Assembly (NCBI GenBank): GCA_031411495.1
Contig: JANOBD010000071.1
Location: forward strand, 1 to 64,000
Origin: JANOBD01 sp031411495
GTDB taxonomy: Bacteria > Planctomycetota > Phycisphaerae > Tepidisphaerales > Tepidisphaeraceae
DNA length: 64,000 bases
Direction of reading: 5' to 3'
Each line of letters begins with the position of its first letter. The first letter of the stretch is position 1. The position numbers were made by a program, and so were the translations under genes. Below, piece by piece: positions 1 through 10,878 of this stretch. The notes below the pieces were generated by a model that had not been told where the DNA came from, ran no database searches, and saw nothing but the letters and a program-made list of their open reading frames with translations.

Positions 1-1
1 C

Positions 2-79
2 AGAGCAAGTCGTCGATCACTGAGCAGCGAAGACTTCGATCCGCAGGCGCGGATCGAGGAAGAGGAAATGCATCTATAA
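2..79 (+). CDS. 3' end of an unidentified gene (partial)
   Basis: One forward frame is open from the window edge to a TAA at 77-79 and encodes an acidic tail, SSEDFDPQARIEEEEMHL. Acidic tails like this are plausible C-termini, but 25 residues cannot be assigned to a family. Another forward frame stays open to 369, so the frame choice is a judgement based only on residue composition. Confidence 0.3.
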   Translation, partial: RASRRSLSSEDFDPQARIEEEEMHL

Positions 80-148
80 ATGAAAAGACGGGCCCCACAG
101 AACCGCTAAAAATCTGGTTGACCAAAGGCGGGATTCATAGTCGGCGGG

Positions 149-823
149 TTATCCGGCCGCGGGTTCGCCCTCATCCTCGTCCTCTCCCACGAGCGGTAAG
201 GAGACGCGTGATGCTAATTCTCTCGCGATACGGACCGTTTCCTTGCGTTTTCGACCCCAGACTATTTGCATGTTTTGGGAACCTTCGAGTTCTACTGTGT
301 TGTCGCCGTCGTACCTACTCAGTCGAAGCGTGTGAAACACGCTCAACGGCTCGACCGTACGCCTACTGAAAGGTCCCCAGCGCGACCTCCGCTCGATCTG
401 GCTGGCCCTGAGATCGATTTTGACGGTCGACCACCAGAAGCCTGTGGAAACACATGCGAATATCGTGAAGAGATAGGCGAGCATGCCGAACCATCCTTCC
501 GCGCCTCGCTCGTCGAAGGCAAACCAAGTCGTACCGGGCAAAAAGGTTCGGGTTAGCGGGAAAACGATTAGGCACGCGGCAATCGTCCAGCCGAAGTAAG
601 CATGGCCCCGACCGTGCGAATTGTAGATGCAGATCAGGCCCTCGTTGCATTGAAACGACGCGTCAGTGTCGGGACGGGCATATGGGAGTATCAGCTTGGT
701 CGTCTCGGTGTGTCGCATCAGCAGTTGGTTGATCTCGGCCGGATAACCCTTGCATATCTTGACCGGCAGCCCTCTGCTCCCGGCGATGACGGAACAGAAT
801 AGCCTTTTCCCACGCGAAGACAC
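149..823 (-). CDS. hypothetical membrane protein with two TM segments
   Basis: The product is up to 224 residues. Two hydrophobic segments (about residues 78-96 and 112-132) enclose a short loop, followed by a C-terminal soluble part with an alternating pattern (IERRSRWGPFSRRTVEPL, then VELEGSQNMQIVWGRKRKE) that resembles small bacterial PH-like membrane proteins, and an acidic end (GEDEDEGEP). The GTG at 823 gives the longest form; an ATG at 718 (MRHTETTKLIL) would remove 35 N-terminal residues. No operon partner is visible. The topology is seen; the PH-like resemblance is a weak inference and no function is proposed. Confidence 0.55.
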   Translation of the reverse strand: MSSRGKRLFCSVIAGSRGLPVKICKGYPAEINQLLMRHTETTKLILPYARPDTDASFQCNEGLICIYNSHGRGHAYFGWTIAACLIVFPLTRTFLPGTTWFAFDERGAEGWFGMLAYLFTIFACVSTGFWWSTVKIDLRASQIERRSRWGPFSRRTVEPLSVFHTLRLSRYDGDNTVELEGSQNMQIVWGRKRKETVRIARELASRVSLPLVGEDEDEGEPAAG

Positions 824-887
824 GCTTTTCTCGTCGCCCGGCCCGATGATTGTTGTTCATGCCGAACAACATTCGACCCGCCGAGCA

Positions 888-968
888 GGGGCGGCTTCAG
901 CCGCCGTCATTGTTCATCCGACGCGCCCGGTCGATCCGCTGCAACATCTCGGCGGCTGAAGCCGCCCC
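888..968. repeat. palindromic intergenic element (GGGGCGGCTTCAGCCGCC arms)
   Basis: The 18-bp arm at 888-905 is repeated as an exact inverted copy at 951-968 with about 45 bp between. Each arm is itself nearly palindromic (GGCGGCT/AGCCGCC), so several hairpins can form. Elements of this look are typically dispersed in large planctomycete genomes; copy number cannot be judged from one window. It lies just upstream of the solute-binding protein and argues against start codons upstream of it. Confidence 0.75.
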
Positions 969-1068
969 TACGAACCTCGGACAAGCTATGTCCATCGATT
1001 CCCGATCCTCTTTCTGTTGGTCGAGCGAGGTTGCATCGGATGCCTGCACCCGCCACGATGCGGCAGCG

Positions 1069-2466
1069 ATGATCTCTTTCCATCTCGGCAAACCGATCCT
1101 CGTCATGGCCGTGCTCGCGCTCGTCGCCGGCGGCGTGGGGATGGTCGTCCGGCGAACCGAAAATCGCGCCGACATCGAGGTCTGGACCTTCGCCGAATCC
1201 CACTGGCGGACATTCAACGGGATCGGTCTCGCCCCGGATGCGCCGCTGCCCAAGCGCGACTTCGAGCGCGACACCGGCAAATCCGTCTCGATCAAGCTCA
1301 TCGTCGCCCGCGCGCTCAACACCCGCCTGAGCATGCAGTTCATGGGAGACACGAAGGGCGACGAGGTTCCGGACCTGGTGGAAGTCGAGATCAGCACCGT
1401 CGGCCGTTACTTCCGGCCGCCGGTCGATCAGGTGGGTTTTCTTCCGCTCAACGACTTCATCAAACGCCGGGGCTGGGAAGGAAAGATCGTCGAGAGCCGG
1501 CTCGCGCCCTGGAGCAAGGACGGGGTGATCTTCGGCATCCCGCAGGATGTTCACCCGGTGATGATCACCTACAACGCCGAACTGTTCGAGCAGGCGGGAA
1601 TCGATCTCGCCTCGAGCGCGACCTGGCCGGCGTTCTGGAAGAACTGCCTTGCGTTTCAGAAATACTGGCGTGAACACGGCGAGCCGCGGCGCTGGGCGCT
1701 GGAACTCAGCGAGAGCAACTCCGACTCGCTCGTGACGATGCTGCTGCAGCGCGGCGTCAACGTCGTCGACGACCAGAACCAGGTCCGCGTGAACGATCCG
1801 AAGGTGCTCGCGACGCTGCTCGACTATGTCCGCATGATCGACGACGGCCCGCAGCGCATCGGCGCATCGACGGCGTCGGGGAACCAGTCGTATTCCCAGG
1901 ATTTCGCCAGCGGGTACATCGGCGCGATGTTCTGCCCGGATTGGCGGCTCAAGTACGTGAAGGATTACGCGCCGTCGCTCGCGGGCAAGCTGAAGGTGAT
2001 GCCAATGCCGGCGTGGCCCGACTCGCCGTACCGAACCAGCACCTGGGGCGGCACGATGATGGGGATCCCTCGCAACGCGCGCGACCCGGAACTGAGCTGG
2101 TCGCTACTCGAGAAGTTGTACCTGACGCCCGAAGGGCTAGCCGACACGATGCACCGCACGTACATCCTGCCGCCGGTAAAGACGGTGTGGAACGATCCGA
2201 TCTTCGAGGAGACAGACCCGTTCTATTCGAATCAGCCGGTGCGGAAACTGATTCGCGAACTCGGATCGAACGTCCCGCCGCGGTATGTGTCGCCCGCGAG
2301 CACGGTGGCCCAGGCGGAACTCTCGATGGTGCTGATCAAGGCGATCGCGCGGCATCACGCGAACGGCGATGCAGGGTTGGAGGAGTACTGTCGCGGGCTG
2401 CTGGATGAAGCGACGAACGCGGTGGCGGCGCGGATCGCCCACGGAAGGATGGACGATGAGCCTTGA
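1069..2466 (+). CDS. ABC transporter substrate-binding protein, family 1 (CUT1 sugar type)
   Basis: This is the extracytoplasmic binding subunit of a carbohydrate ABC importer. I start it at the ATG at 1069 (MISFHLGKPILVMAVLALVA), which gives 465 residues with an N-terminal membrane/signal segment followed by the mature start DIEVWTFAESHW. The open frame reaches back to 850, but that stretch would translate the palindromic element at 888-968; an ATG at 988 is the other candidate. SBP-family features include VPDLVEVEISTVGRYF, a PQDVHPVMITYNAELFEQAG stretch, and WGGTMMGIPRNARD. The last codons overlap the start of the first permease (ATG at 2456), so the two are translationally coupled. The substrate is unknown. 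No ATPase subunit is encoded nearby, so a shared MsmK/UgpC-type ATPase is likely. Confidence 0.88.
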   Translation: MISFHLGKPILVMAVLALVAGGVGMVVRRTENRADIEVWTFAESHWRTFNGIGLAPDAPLPKRDFERDTGKSVSIKLIVARALNTRLSMQFMGDTKGDEVPDLVEVEISTVGRYFRPPVDQVGFLPLNDFIKRRGWEGKIVESRLAPWSKDGVIFGIPQDVHPVMITYNAELFEQAGIDLASSATWPAFWKNCLAFQKYWREHGEPRRWALELSESNSDSLVTMLLQRGVNVVDDQNQVRVNDPKVLATLLDYVRMIDDGPQRIGASTASGNQSYSQDFASGYIGAMFCPDWRLKYVKDYAPSLAGKLKVMPMPAWPDSPYRTSTWGGTMMGIPRNARDPELSWSLLEKLYLTPEGLADTMHRTYILPPVKTVWNDPIFEETDPFYSNQPVRKLIRELGSNVPPRYVSPASTVAQAELSMVLIKAIARHHANGDAGLEEYCRGLLDEATNAVAARIAHGRMDDEP

Positions 2467-3400
2467 GCCCGGCGCAGCCCGACCCGCGGACCCGCCACGC
2501 GCGATGAGCGCGGCGCGAAGCGAACGCTGGTGGGCGTTCCAGGCGAAATACTCGCCGTACTTCTTCGTCGCGCCGTTCGCCATCCTCTTCCTGATCTTCC
2601 TCGTTTATCCGCTGGTCCGCTCGTTCATCCTGAGCTTCCACCAGACGGCCGGCTCGATCACTCACTTCGTCGGCCTGCGCAACTACGCGTTTCTGCCGCG
2701 CGACCAACTCTTCTGGATCAGCGCCCTCAACACGCTCTTCTACACGTTGGCGTTCCTGCTCTGCCAGATCCCGGCGGCGCTGATCCTGGCAATCCTGCTC
2801 AACAGCAAGCGCGTGAAGTGCAAATCGATCTTGCGCTTCGCGTTCTTCGCGCCGGCGCTGGTGGGACAGGTGTTCGTGGCGGTGATCTTCACGCTGCTGC
2901 TGGCGAACAACGGCCCGGTGAACAACACGATCCGATCGGTCTTTCCGACCGCGGAACTGAACTGGATCAGTTCGCCCGTCCTTGCCAGGCCCGCGGTGGT
3001 AATCGCTTCGATGTGGCTCAGCACCGGTTTCGGGATGATCTACCTGCTGGCCGCGCTGCAGAGCGTGGACAAACAGCTCTACGAGGCCGCCGACGTCGAT
3101 GGTGCGGGACGATGGTCGCAGTTCTGGCACGTGACTTTGCCGGGCATTCGGCCGGTGCTGACGTTTCTGATCCTCACCGGCACCATCGGCGGGCTGCAGC
3201 TCTTTGAGTTGCCTTACGTCCTCTTCAACGGAACGGGTCCGGGACAAGCCGGGCTGACCATCGTCGCCTACCTCTTCAGCTGGCTGGAACTTGGCGAGAT
3301 GGGCACCAGCAGTGCGATCGGCTGGGTGCTGGCGGGCGTGGTGATCGTGGTTTCGCTGGTTCAGGTTCGCATCGCGCGCGGGTCGAAGGAGGCACCATGA
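2456..3400 (+). CDS. sugar ABC transporter permease, MalF/UgpA type
   Basis: A membrane permease of a CUT1 importer, 314 residues with about six TM helices. The first TM is YFFVAPFAILFLIFLVYPLV. The EAA loop that contacts the ATPase reads YEAADVDGAGRWSQFWHVTL followed by PGIRPVL, a good match to the family consensus EAAxxDGA-----F--ITLP. The start at ATG 2456 overlaps the upstream stop by 11 bp. The gene ends with TGA at 3398-3400, which overlaps an ATG preceded by AAGGAGG; that looks like the original start of the partner permease, which now begins 1 kb downstream. Confidence 0.92.
   Translation: MSLEPGAARPADPPRAMSAARSERWWAFQAKYSPYFFVAPFAILFLIFLVYPLVRSFILSFHQTAGSITHFVGLRNYAFLPRDQLFWISALNTLFYTLAFLLCQIPAALILAILLNSKRVKCKSILRFAFFAPALVGQVFVAVIFTLLLANNGPVNNTIRSVFPTAELNWISSPVLARPAVVIASMWLSTGFGMIYLLAALQSVDKQLYEAADVDGAGRWSQFWHVTLPGIRPVLTFLILTGTIGGLQLFELPYVLFNGTGPGQAGLTIVAYLFSWLELGEMGTSSAIGWVLAGVVIVVSLVQVRIARGSKEAP
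3386..3399 (+). promoter_or_regulatory. orphan Shine-Dalgarno and ATG (ATGA overlap) with no gene behind it
   Basis: AAGGAGG at 3386-3392 is followed at 3397 by an ATG that overlaps the TGA of the upstream permease, the usual arrangement for a coupled second permease. The frame it opens runs only through antisense of the PEP-CTERM gene. The real second permease starts at 4463 without a visible ribosome site. I infer that this is the abandoned start of that gene. Confidence 0.55.
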
Positions 3401-3420
3401 TCCGGCCGGACAAGGCGATC

Positions 3421-3466
3421 AAAAAACGCCACGCCCGAGCGGAAATCTCCGCAATCGGGCGTGGCG
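3421..3466 (-). terminator. intrinsic terminator of the PEP-CTERM gene
   Basis: A perfect 12-bp inverted repeat, CGCCACGCCCGA at 3427-3438 and TCGGGCGTGGCG at 3455-3466, is followed on the minus strand by six T (A-run at 3421-3426). It lies 30 bp beyond the stop of the minus-strand gene at 3496. It begins about 25 bp after the plus-strand permease stop, so it may also weaken readthrough in that direction. Confidence 0.85.
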
Positions 3467-3495
3467 TGGATCACAGTTGGGACGAACCCGTGAAC

Positions 3496-4209
3496 TCAGG
3501 CGACATTCCGGCGAGCCCGACGCAGCGCAACGCATGCGAATGCGGCGCCGGCGGCGAGCGAAGCCGGCTCGGGCAGTACGCCTTGAAGGCGCATCGCATT
3601 GTCCGCGGGGATCCAGCTTTGTCCGCCGTCAAGGGACAGTTCGGTAAAGACGTCAAAGAAGCTGTCGATCTGGAAATTGCCGGGGAGGCGGGTGGGGCTC
3701 TCACGGATCATGAATCTGCCGAGGGATGCCCGGGTCGGACTTTCGCGGATCATCGCACCGTTCGGCAGGCCCTGCAGGTTCAGTTGGAGCATTTCGGTAT
3801 CGAATGTTCGCAAGCCTGGCGAGGCCGAGGAGAACGTGGTCTGGATCGTCTGCCTGCCGCCGATGATGACGGGTTGCCCGGGAGGCAAGCCGTTGAGGCC
3901 GACCCGCAATTCGGTGAAGACGTCGAAGAACGAATCGATTCGAGAGCTGGTACCACCCGGTTGCGGAGCCGGGGGCGGCGAGACGCGGGAGATTTCGGTA
4001 AAGATGTCGAAGAACGAGTGGATCTGGTATCCGCCGGCGAAGGTGACGGGCGGGCTGGTCATGACGTAGCTCGGCGAGGGGATCTTGTCGTTGTCGGTGA
4101 GGTATCCGGACGAGCCGGCAAGCGCTGTCCCGCCGGACGCGGTGAGCGTCAGGACCGCGGCCACCAGTGCTCGCACGCCAACGACGCAGCGATTCAAGTT
4201 CCGTTTCAT
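3496..4209 (-). CDS. PEP-CTERM sorting domain protein with SFFDVFTE repeats
   Basis: Exported protein of 237 residues. It starts at ATG 4209 behind GGAGG; the longer frame to 4317 adds an implausible basic leader. The N-terminal signal peptide is MKRNLNRCVVGVRALVAAVL. The C-terminus carries the sorting signal PEPASLAAGAAFACVALRRA, normally cleaved by an exosortase (none is encoded in the window). Inside are three copies of an (I)xSFFD(V/I)FTE motif and a tandem pair of MIRESPTR, suggesting a repetitive extracellular or matrix protein. The role is unknown. It lies antisense between the two permease genes of the sugar importer and has its own terminator, consistent with a separately acquired transcription unit. 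Confidence 0.85.
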   Translation of the reverse strand: MKRNLNRCVVGVRALVAAVLTLTASGGTALAGSSGYLTDNDKIPSPSYVMTSPPVTFAGGYQIHSFFDIFTEISRVSPPPAPQPGGTSSRIDSFFDVFTELRVGLNGLPPGQPVIIGGRQTIQTTFSSASPGLRTFDTEMLQLNLQGLPNGAMIRESPTRASLGRFMIRESPTRLPGNFQIDSFFDVFTELSLDGGQSWIPADNAMRLQGVLPEPASLAAGAAFACVALRRARRNVA

Positions 4210-4462
4210 ACAGACCTCCGGTTTAGATCTCTTGGAGAACATCGCGACCCGGACGAAAGCCCGGCCCTGACGACGCCGCCATTCTCTGCACAGCCAACCC
4301 CCGAGTACCTGACACATAACTTACCGAAACGGCAATTTTGGGAAACGCTGTTTTTGGCAAAATAACTTTAATCGTTTTTCGCGTGAACAGCCGTTTCATG
4401 GCTGAATAATGGAAATCAGCGGGCTTCGAGAATATTCGTAGTGCATCATATTTAGCTATAAA

Positions 4463-5308
4463 ATGAGAATCGTACGCCGATTAGACCCGCTCGCCCTCCT
4501 CCTCCAGATTGGAATGGTGGGGATCGCACTCCTCTGCGTTCTTCCTTTCGCCTGGCTGATCTGCGCCACGTTCAAAACCAACGGCGACATGTTCACCTAC
4601 GTCCTTTTGCCGTGGGATGGCCTGGATCGGATCACATTCGACAACTACACCCTCCTCTTCACCACCAAACCGTTTTTCCGCTGGCTGCTCAACTCGATCT
4701 TCGTTTCATGCCTGCACACGGTGATCGTCGTGAGCTTGAGTTGTCTCGGCGGGTTCGCGCTGGCGAAATACAAGTTCGCGTTCAAGAAGCCGCTCATGCT
4801 GATGATGCTCACGACGATGGTCATCCCCGGCCAGGTGCTCTTGCCCAGCAGCTACGAACTGATGCGCGGCATCGGCTGGCTCAACAGTTACTTCGCGATC
4901 CTGGTTCCCGGCGCGGTGAGCGTGTTCGGAATGTTCCTCTTCATGCAGGCGATGAAGGCCGTGCCGGATGAGTTGTTGCAGTGCGGCCGGATCGACGGCT
5001 GCAGCGAGCTGCGCCTCTGGTGGGAAGTCGCGCTGCCGACCGTAAGGCCGATGATCGGCGCGTTCACGCTGCTCAGCTTCATGGGCGCGTGGAACAGCTT
5101 TCTGTGGCCGCAGATCGTGCTGGTAGACCCGGAGAAATACACGCTGCCGATCGGGCTGGCGAGCCTGATCGGCCTGCCGACGGATTCAACGCCGTACGGT
5201 TTGTTGATGGCCGGCACGTTGCTGAGCGTGTTGCCGGTGGTGGCGCTGTTTTTCGTGCTGCAGAAGGACTTCATCGCGGGGCTGGCGAGCGGGGCGGTGA
5301 AGGGGTGA
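4463..5308 (+). CDS. sugar ABC transporter permease, MalG/UgpE type
   Basis: Second permease of the CUT1 importer, 281 residues and about six TM helices. It begins MRIVRRLDPLALLLQIGMVG and carries the EAA loop in the form QCGRIDGCSELRLWWEVAL followed by PTVRPM. Full length is normal for the family, so the protein seems intact, although the ATG at 4463 has no recognisable Shine-Dalgarno and lies in AT-rich DNA. It is separated from its partner permease by 1 kb holding an antisense PEP-CTERM gene. It needs its own promoter or readthrough to be expressed with the rest. Confidence 0.9.
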   Translation: MRIVRRLDPLALLLQIGMVGIALLCVLPFAWLICATFKTNGDMFTYVLLPWDGLDRITFDNYTLLFTTKPFFRWLLNSIFVSCLHTVIVVSLSCLGGFALAKYKFAFKKPLMLMMLTTMVIPGQVLLPSSYELMRGIGWLNSYFAILVPGAVSVFGMFLFMQAMKAVPDELLQCGRIDGCSELRLWWEVALPTVRPMIGAFTLLSFMGAWNSFLWPQIVLVDPEKYTLPIGLASLIGLPTDSTPYGLLMAGTLLSVLPVVALFFVLQKDFIAGLASGAVKG

Positions 5309-5409
5309 TCCGTCTCCTACGGAAGACGTTCGTAGGTCCGACGCTATATTTCGGTTTCAAGTCATTAAACGTCTACCGTGATGCGGTTCGTCGCGTCGTA
5401 ATCAAGTTT

Positions 5410-5604
5410 ATGAAATATGAGATCTCGCCGGACTGCGTCGTATCAGTCAGAGAACATGTGACGTCCAATGGCCAATTCAGCGTAACGGTCTGGTATCGAC
5501 ATGACGGTGAACCCATTTCGGAAACCATGACTTTGTCGAACAAATCGTTGAAGCAGATCATGAAAACGGCGTTCCCGATCGAGGTCAATCGCCCGCCAGC
5601 ATAA
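5410..5604 (+). CDS. small hypothetical protein
   Basis: 64 residues from the ATG at 5410 (MKYEISPDCVVSVREHVTS). A WYRHDGEPISETMTLS stretch and a C-terminal KQIMKTAFPIEV look like a compact folded domain rather than a shadow. Base composition is lower in GC than the neighbours. It ends 6 bp from the stop of the convergent GyrB-like gene. No family is recognised. Confidence 0.45.
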   Translation: MKYEISPDCVVSVREHVTSNGQFSVTVWYRHDGEPISETMTLSNKSLKQIMKTAFPIEVNRPPA

Positions 5605-5610
5605 ACAAGC

Positions 5611-7527
5611 TCACACATCCAGTTCATCCGCCTCTTCCGCACGCTCCATGATGAAGCGGAACCGGGCCGAGGCATCCTTGCCCATCAGTTCGTTGATCAC
5701 GCGATCCGTCGCCAGCGCGTCGGAGATCTCGACGCGCAGCAGCCTTCGCGTCTTGGGGTTCAGCGTCGTTTCCCACAGCACCTTCGGCATCATTTCGCCC
5801 AGGCCCTTGAACCGCGTGATGTCGGCCTTTTGGTTACCTTTGATGAACTGCTTGAGGATCCGCTCGCGGTCGGCTTCATCCGCCGCCCAGTGGGTCTCTT
5901 TGCCGATGTCGATTCGAAACAGCGGCGGCATCGCGAGGAAGACCTTGCCCGCCTCGATGATCGGCCGCATGTGGCGGAAGAGGAACGTCAGCAGCAGCGT
6001 GGTGATGTGATGCCCGTCGCTGTCGGCATCGGCAAGCAGCACAAGCCGCTGGTAGCGCAGCTTGGTCGGGTCACATTCGGTGCCGGCGCCGCAGCCGAGC
6101 GCGGTGACGAGGTCGGCGATTTCCTTGTTCTCCATGACTTTCGCAAGGCTCGTGCCCTCGGTGTTGAGCACCTTGCCGCGCAGCGGAAGGATCGCCTGTC
6201 GGTTCCGATCGCGGCCTTGCTTGGCGCTGCCGCCGGCGCTGTCACCTTCGACGATGAAAAGCTCGGTCTCCGCGCGGTTGTTGCTCGAGCAGTCCGCGAG
6301 CTTGCCGGGCAGATTCAATCGTCCGCTCGTCGCGGTCTTGCGGCTGATGCTTGCGGAAGCCGCGCGTGACGCTTCGCGCGCCCGCGCCGCGATGATGATG
6401 CGGTTGATGATCGTCTCGGCCACGGTGCGGTTGCTGTTGAGCCACTGCTCGAGCGCCGGCCGCACGGCCGAGTCGATCTGTTGCTGCACCTCGGGATTGT
6501 TCAGCCGGTCTTTGGTCTGGCCCTGGAACTGCGGCTCTTCGACGAAGATGCTCAGCACGCCGATGACGCCTTCGCGAATGTCTTCCGCCTGGAGCGTGAC
6601 GCCGCGCGGCGTGAGGTTGTGCGTCTCGATGAAATTGCGGATCGCTTTAAGAACGCCGGCGCGCAGGCCGTTCTCGTGCGTGCCGCCGCTGCCGGTGGGG
6701 ATGCCGTTCACGTAGCTCTTGAGCAGTTCCTCGGTGCTTTCGGTCCAGCTGAAGCACATCTCCATGCGGATGCCGTTGTTCTTTTCGAAGTAGAACGGCG
6801 CTTCGTGCACCGGCTTGGTGCTCTTCTCCGCGAGGATCTTCTTCAGGAACGCGAGAATGCCTTCCTCGTGAAAGAACGTTTCCCGCTTGCCGTTCACCTC
6901 GTCGTTCCAGATGACCTTGAGGCCCTTGTGGATGTAGCTGGAGATTTCCAGGCGTTCGCGGATCGTGTCGGGGTTGAACTCGATGCGCGGGAAGATCTGC
7001 GGATCGGGATGGAAGAAGATGGTCGTGCCGCTCCCGCGGGCGGCGCCGATCTTTTTGATCTTGCCGGTCGGCTTGCCCTGGGAAAACTCCATCGACCATT
7101 CGCCGCCGTCGCGACGAACGTTGGCGACGAGCTTCTTCGAGAGCGCGTTGACGACGGAGGCGCCTACGCCGTGCAGTCCGCCGGAGGTCTTGTAGTTGCC
7201 CTGGCTGCTGTTATCGAACTTGCCGCCGGCGTGGAGGGTGCAGAGGATGATTTCGAGCGCGGGCTTCTTGTGCTTGGGGTGGATGTCGACCGGGATGCCG
7301 CGGCCGTTATCCGTGACGGTGATGCTCGATCCGTCCTTGTGCAGCGTGACTTCGATCTGCGACGCGTGGCCGTTCATGGCCTCGTCGACGCTGTTGTCGA
7401 AGATTTCCCACACCAGATGGTGCAGGCCCGACGAGCCGGTGCCGCCGATGTACATGCCCGGGCGTTTGCGGACCGGGTCAAGGCCTTCGAGGACGGTGAT
7501 ACTGCTGGCGGTGTAGGTGGCGGTCAT
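5611..7527 (-). CDS. gyrB: type IIA DNA topoisomerase ATPase subunit (GyrB/ParE)
   Basis: ATP-driven subunit of DNA gyrase or topoisomerase IV, 638 residues, the usual length for GyrB without a large insert. In order: the GHKL ATPase domain (EIFDNSVDEAMNG, TVTDNGRGIPVDIHPKHKK and GGLHGVGASVVNALS), the transducer domain, then the TOPRIM motifs EGDSAGGSAKQGRDR and LADADSDGHHITTLL. The TOPRIM DxD is present, with S replacing the usual V in DADVDG. The stretch VTALGCGAGTECDPTKLRY looks GyrB-like rather than ParE-like, but the gene could be a second, ParE-type set; the symbol is tentative. The partner A subunit is at 8350-10878 on the same strand, with an HNH module in between. Confidence 0.93.
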   Translation of the reverse strand: MTATYTASSITVLEGLDPVRKRPGMYIGGTGSSGLHHLVWEIFDNSVDEAMNGHASQIEVTLHKDGSSITVTDNGRGIPVDIHPKHKKPALEIILCTLHAGGKFDNSSQGNYKTSGGLHGVGASVVNALSKKLVANVRRDGGEWSMEFSQGKPTGKIKKIGAARGSGTTIFFHPDPQIFPRIEFNPDTIRERLEISSYIHKGLKVIWNDEVNGKRETFFHEEGILAFLKKILAEKSTKPVHEAPFYFEKNNGIRMEMCFSWTESTEELLKSYVNGIPTGSGGTHENGLRAGVLKAIRNFIETHNLTPRGVTLQAEDIREGVIGVLSIFVEEPQFQGQTKDRLNNPEVQQQIDSAVRPALEQWLNSNRTVAETIINRIIIAARAREASRAASASISRKTATSGRLNLPGKLADCSSNNRAETELFIVEGDSAGGSAKQGRDRNRQAILPLRGKVLNTEGTSLAKVMENKEIADLVTALGCGAGTECDPTKLRYQRLVLLADADSDGHHITTLLLTFLFRHMRPIIEAGKVFLAMPPLFRIDIGKETHWAADEADRERILKQFIKGNQKADITRFKGLGEMMPKVLWETTLNPKTRRLLRVEISDALATDRVINELMGKDASARFRFIMERAEEADELDV

Positions 7528-7559
7528 GGTTCGGGTTCTTCCTTGAACAACTTAGAAGG

Positions 7560-7575
7560 GCGGGCTTGAGCCCGC
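7560..7575. repeat. short palindrome upstream of gyrB
   Basis: GCGGGCTTGAGCCCGC forms a tight 7-bp hairpin with a two-base loop, 33 bp before the gyrB start. It is similar in style to the dispersed palindromes elsewhere in the window. It could shape the leader RNA or be a repeat remnant. Confidence 0.5.
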
Positions 7576-7628
7576 AGTTTCGTATTGGGGATCGTCATGA
7601 GGTCACGGTGCGGCATCACGCTTCAAGA

Positions 7629-8054
7629 CTAACTCTGAGGCGGGTGTTCCGACATTGCAACCCACATCCGCCGGACTCGCACCATTGACGCGCGATTCAT
7701 TCTCAGTTTTTCTGCGGTCGCTCTGCCGGACGCTGTAAGTCCGATGACCTCGGTGCCATCTTCGCTCCAGCGGAAATGCTCGATCCAAAGGTCGCGTTGC
7801 GGGTGGAACAATTCCGCACTCTCATTCGTAACGGGATCGATCGCCGACGCAGAATCCGACTTAAAGCGATTGCACATCGGGCACGCCAGGCAAAGGTTGT
7901 CGTACAACGTTTCGCCGCCATCGGCCCGAGGTCGAATGTGCTCGATCTCAAATTGCGTTGCAGTCAAATCTTCTGCCGATCGACAGTACGCGCAACGGTC
8001 GCCGAAGCGCGTTCGGATCAGTCTTTTCAGCGCGGCTGGGACATACGCACTCAT
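7629..8054 (-). CDS. HNH endonuclease
   Basis: A 141-residue single-domain HNH nuclease. The metal-binding core is complete: CAYC near residue 21, then FEIEHIRPRADGGETLYDNL (the H of EHI and the N of DNL), then CPMCNRFK. The family cuts DNA with one divalent metal and occurs as host, phage or restriction-linked nucleases. The start ATG overlaps the stop of the 8051-8302 gene by 4 bp, so the two form a coupled pair. The pair sits between the A and B topoisomerase genes. The biological target is unknown. Confidence 0.88.
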   Translation of the reverse strand: MSAYVPAALKRLIRTRFGDRCAYCRSAEDLTATQFEIEHIRPRADGGETLYDNLCLACPMCNRFKSDSASAIDPVTNESAELFHPQRDLWIEHFRWSEDGTEVIGLTASGRATAEKLRMNRASMVRVRRMWVAMSEHPPQS

Positions 8055-8302
8055 GATCTGACCGCTCCGGCATTCAGTTGTCGGAGTGTATACCGCGCGC
8101 GCGTCTTGAGAATCATGAGTTGGTCCGCAACGTCGAGCAGGCGGTCGAGCTCCGCCTTCTCGTCTGCGGGCAATGGCAAAGCGTTGTGTTTGGCGAGAAG
8201 TTCATCAAGCCGAGCCTGCCCGGCCGGAGCGAGTTTTCCGTCGGCGAGGGCTTCAAGCTCCGCGACACTCATGCTGGTCAGCATTTCAAAATCGGCGTTC
8301 AT
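8051..8302 (-). CDS. small acidic helical protein paired with the HNH nuclease
   Basis: 83 residues, mostly helical by composition, with a Leu/Ala/Glu heptad-like pattern (SVAELEALADGKLAPAGQARL, then DEKAELDRLLDVADQL). It starts at ATG 8302 and its TGA overlaps the HNH start (ATGA), so the two are made together. The arrangement of a small helical protein just upstream of an HNH nuclease is often seen in bacteria, where the small protein could guide or restrain the nuclease; that role is an inference, not a recognised family function. Confidence 0.7.
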   Translation of the reverse strand: MNADFEMLTSMSVAELEALADGKLAPAGQARLDELLAKHNALPLPADEKAELDRLLDVADQLMILKTRARYTLRQLNAGAVRS

Positions 8303-8349
8303 GATGACTCCTAACGAGTGACGGAAGCACTATTTGCCAAGACATTCTA

Positions 8350-10878
<2,529 letters not shown>

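Noticed and set aside
888..968. Possible CRISPR unit or terminator
   Set aside because: A single inverted repeat with no spacer array, and no T-run; it fits a dispersed palindromic element better. No CRISPR array was seen anywhere in the window.
3397..4365. 322-residue plus-strand frame starting at a good ribosome site
   Set aside because: It runs antisense through the PEP-CTERM gene and its protein is low-complexity. The start signal is real but looks orphaned, so I report it as such and not as a gene.
6481..7569. 362-residue plus-strand frame inside gyrB
   Set aside because: Ala/Val/Asp-rich mirror of gyrB; no domain, and GyrB is well supported on the other strand.
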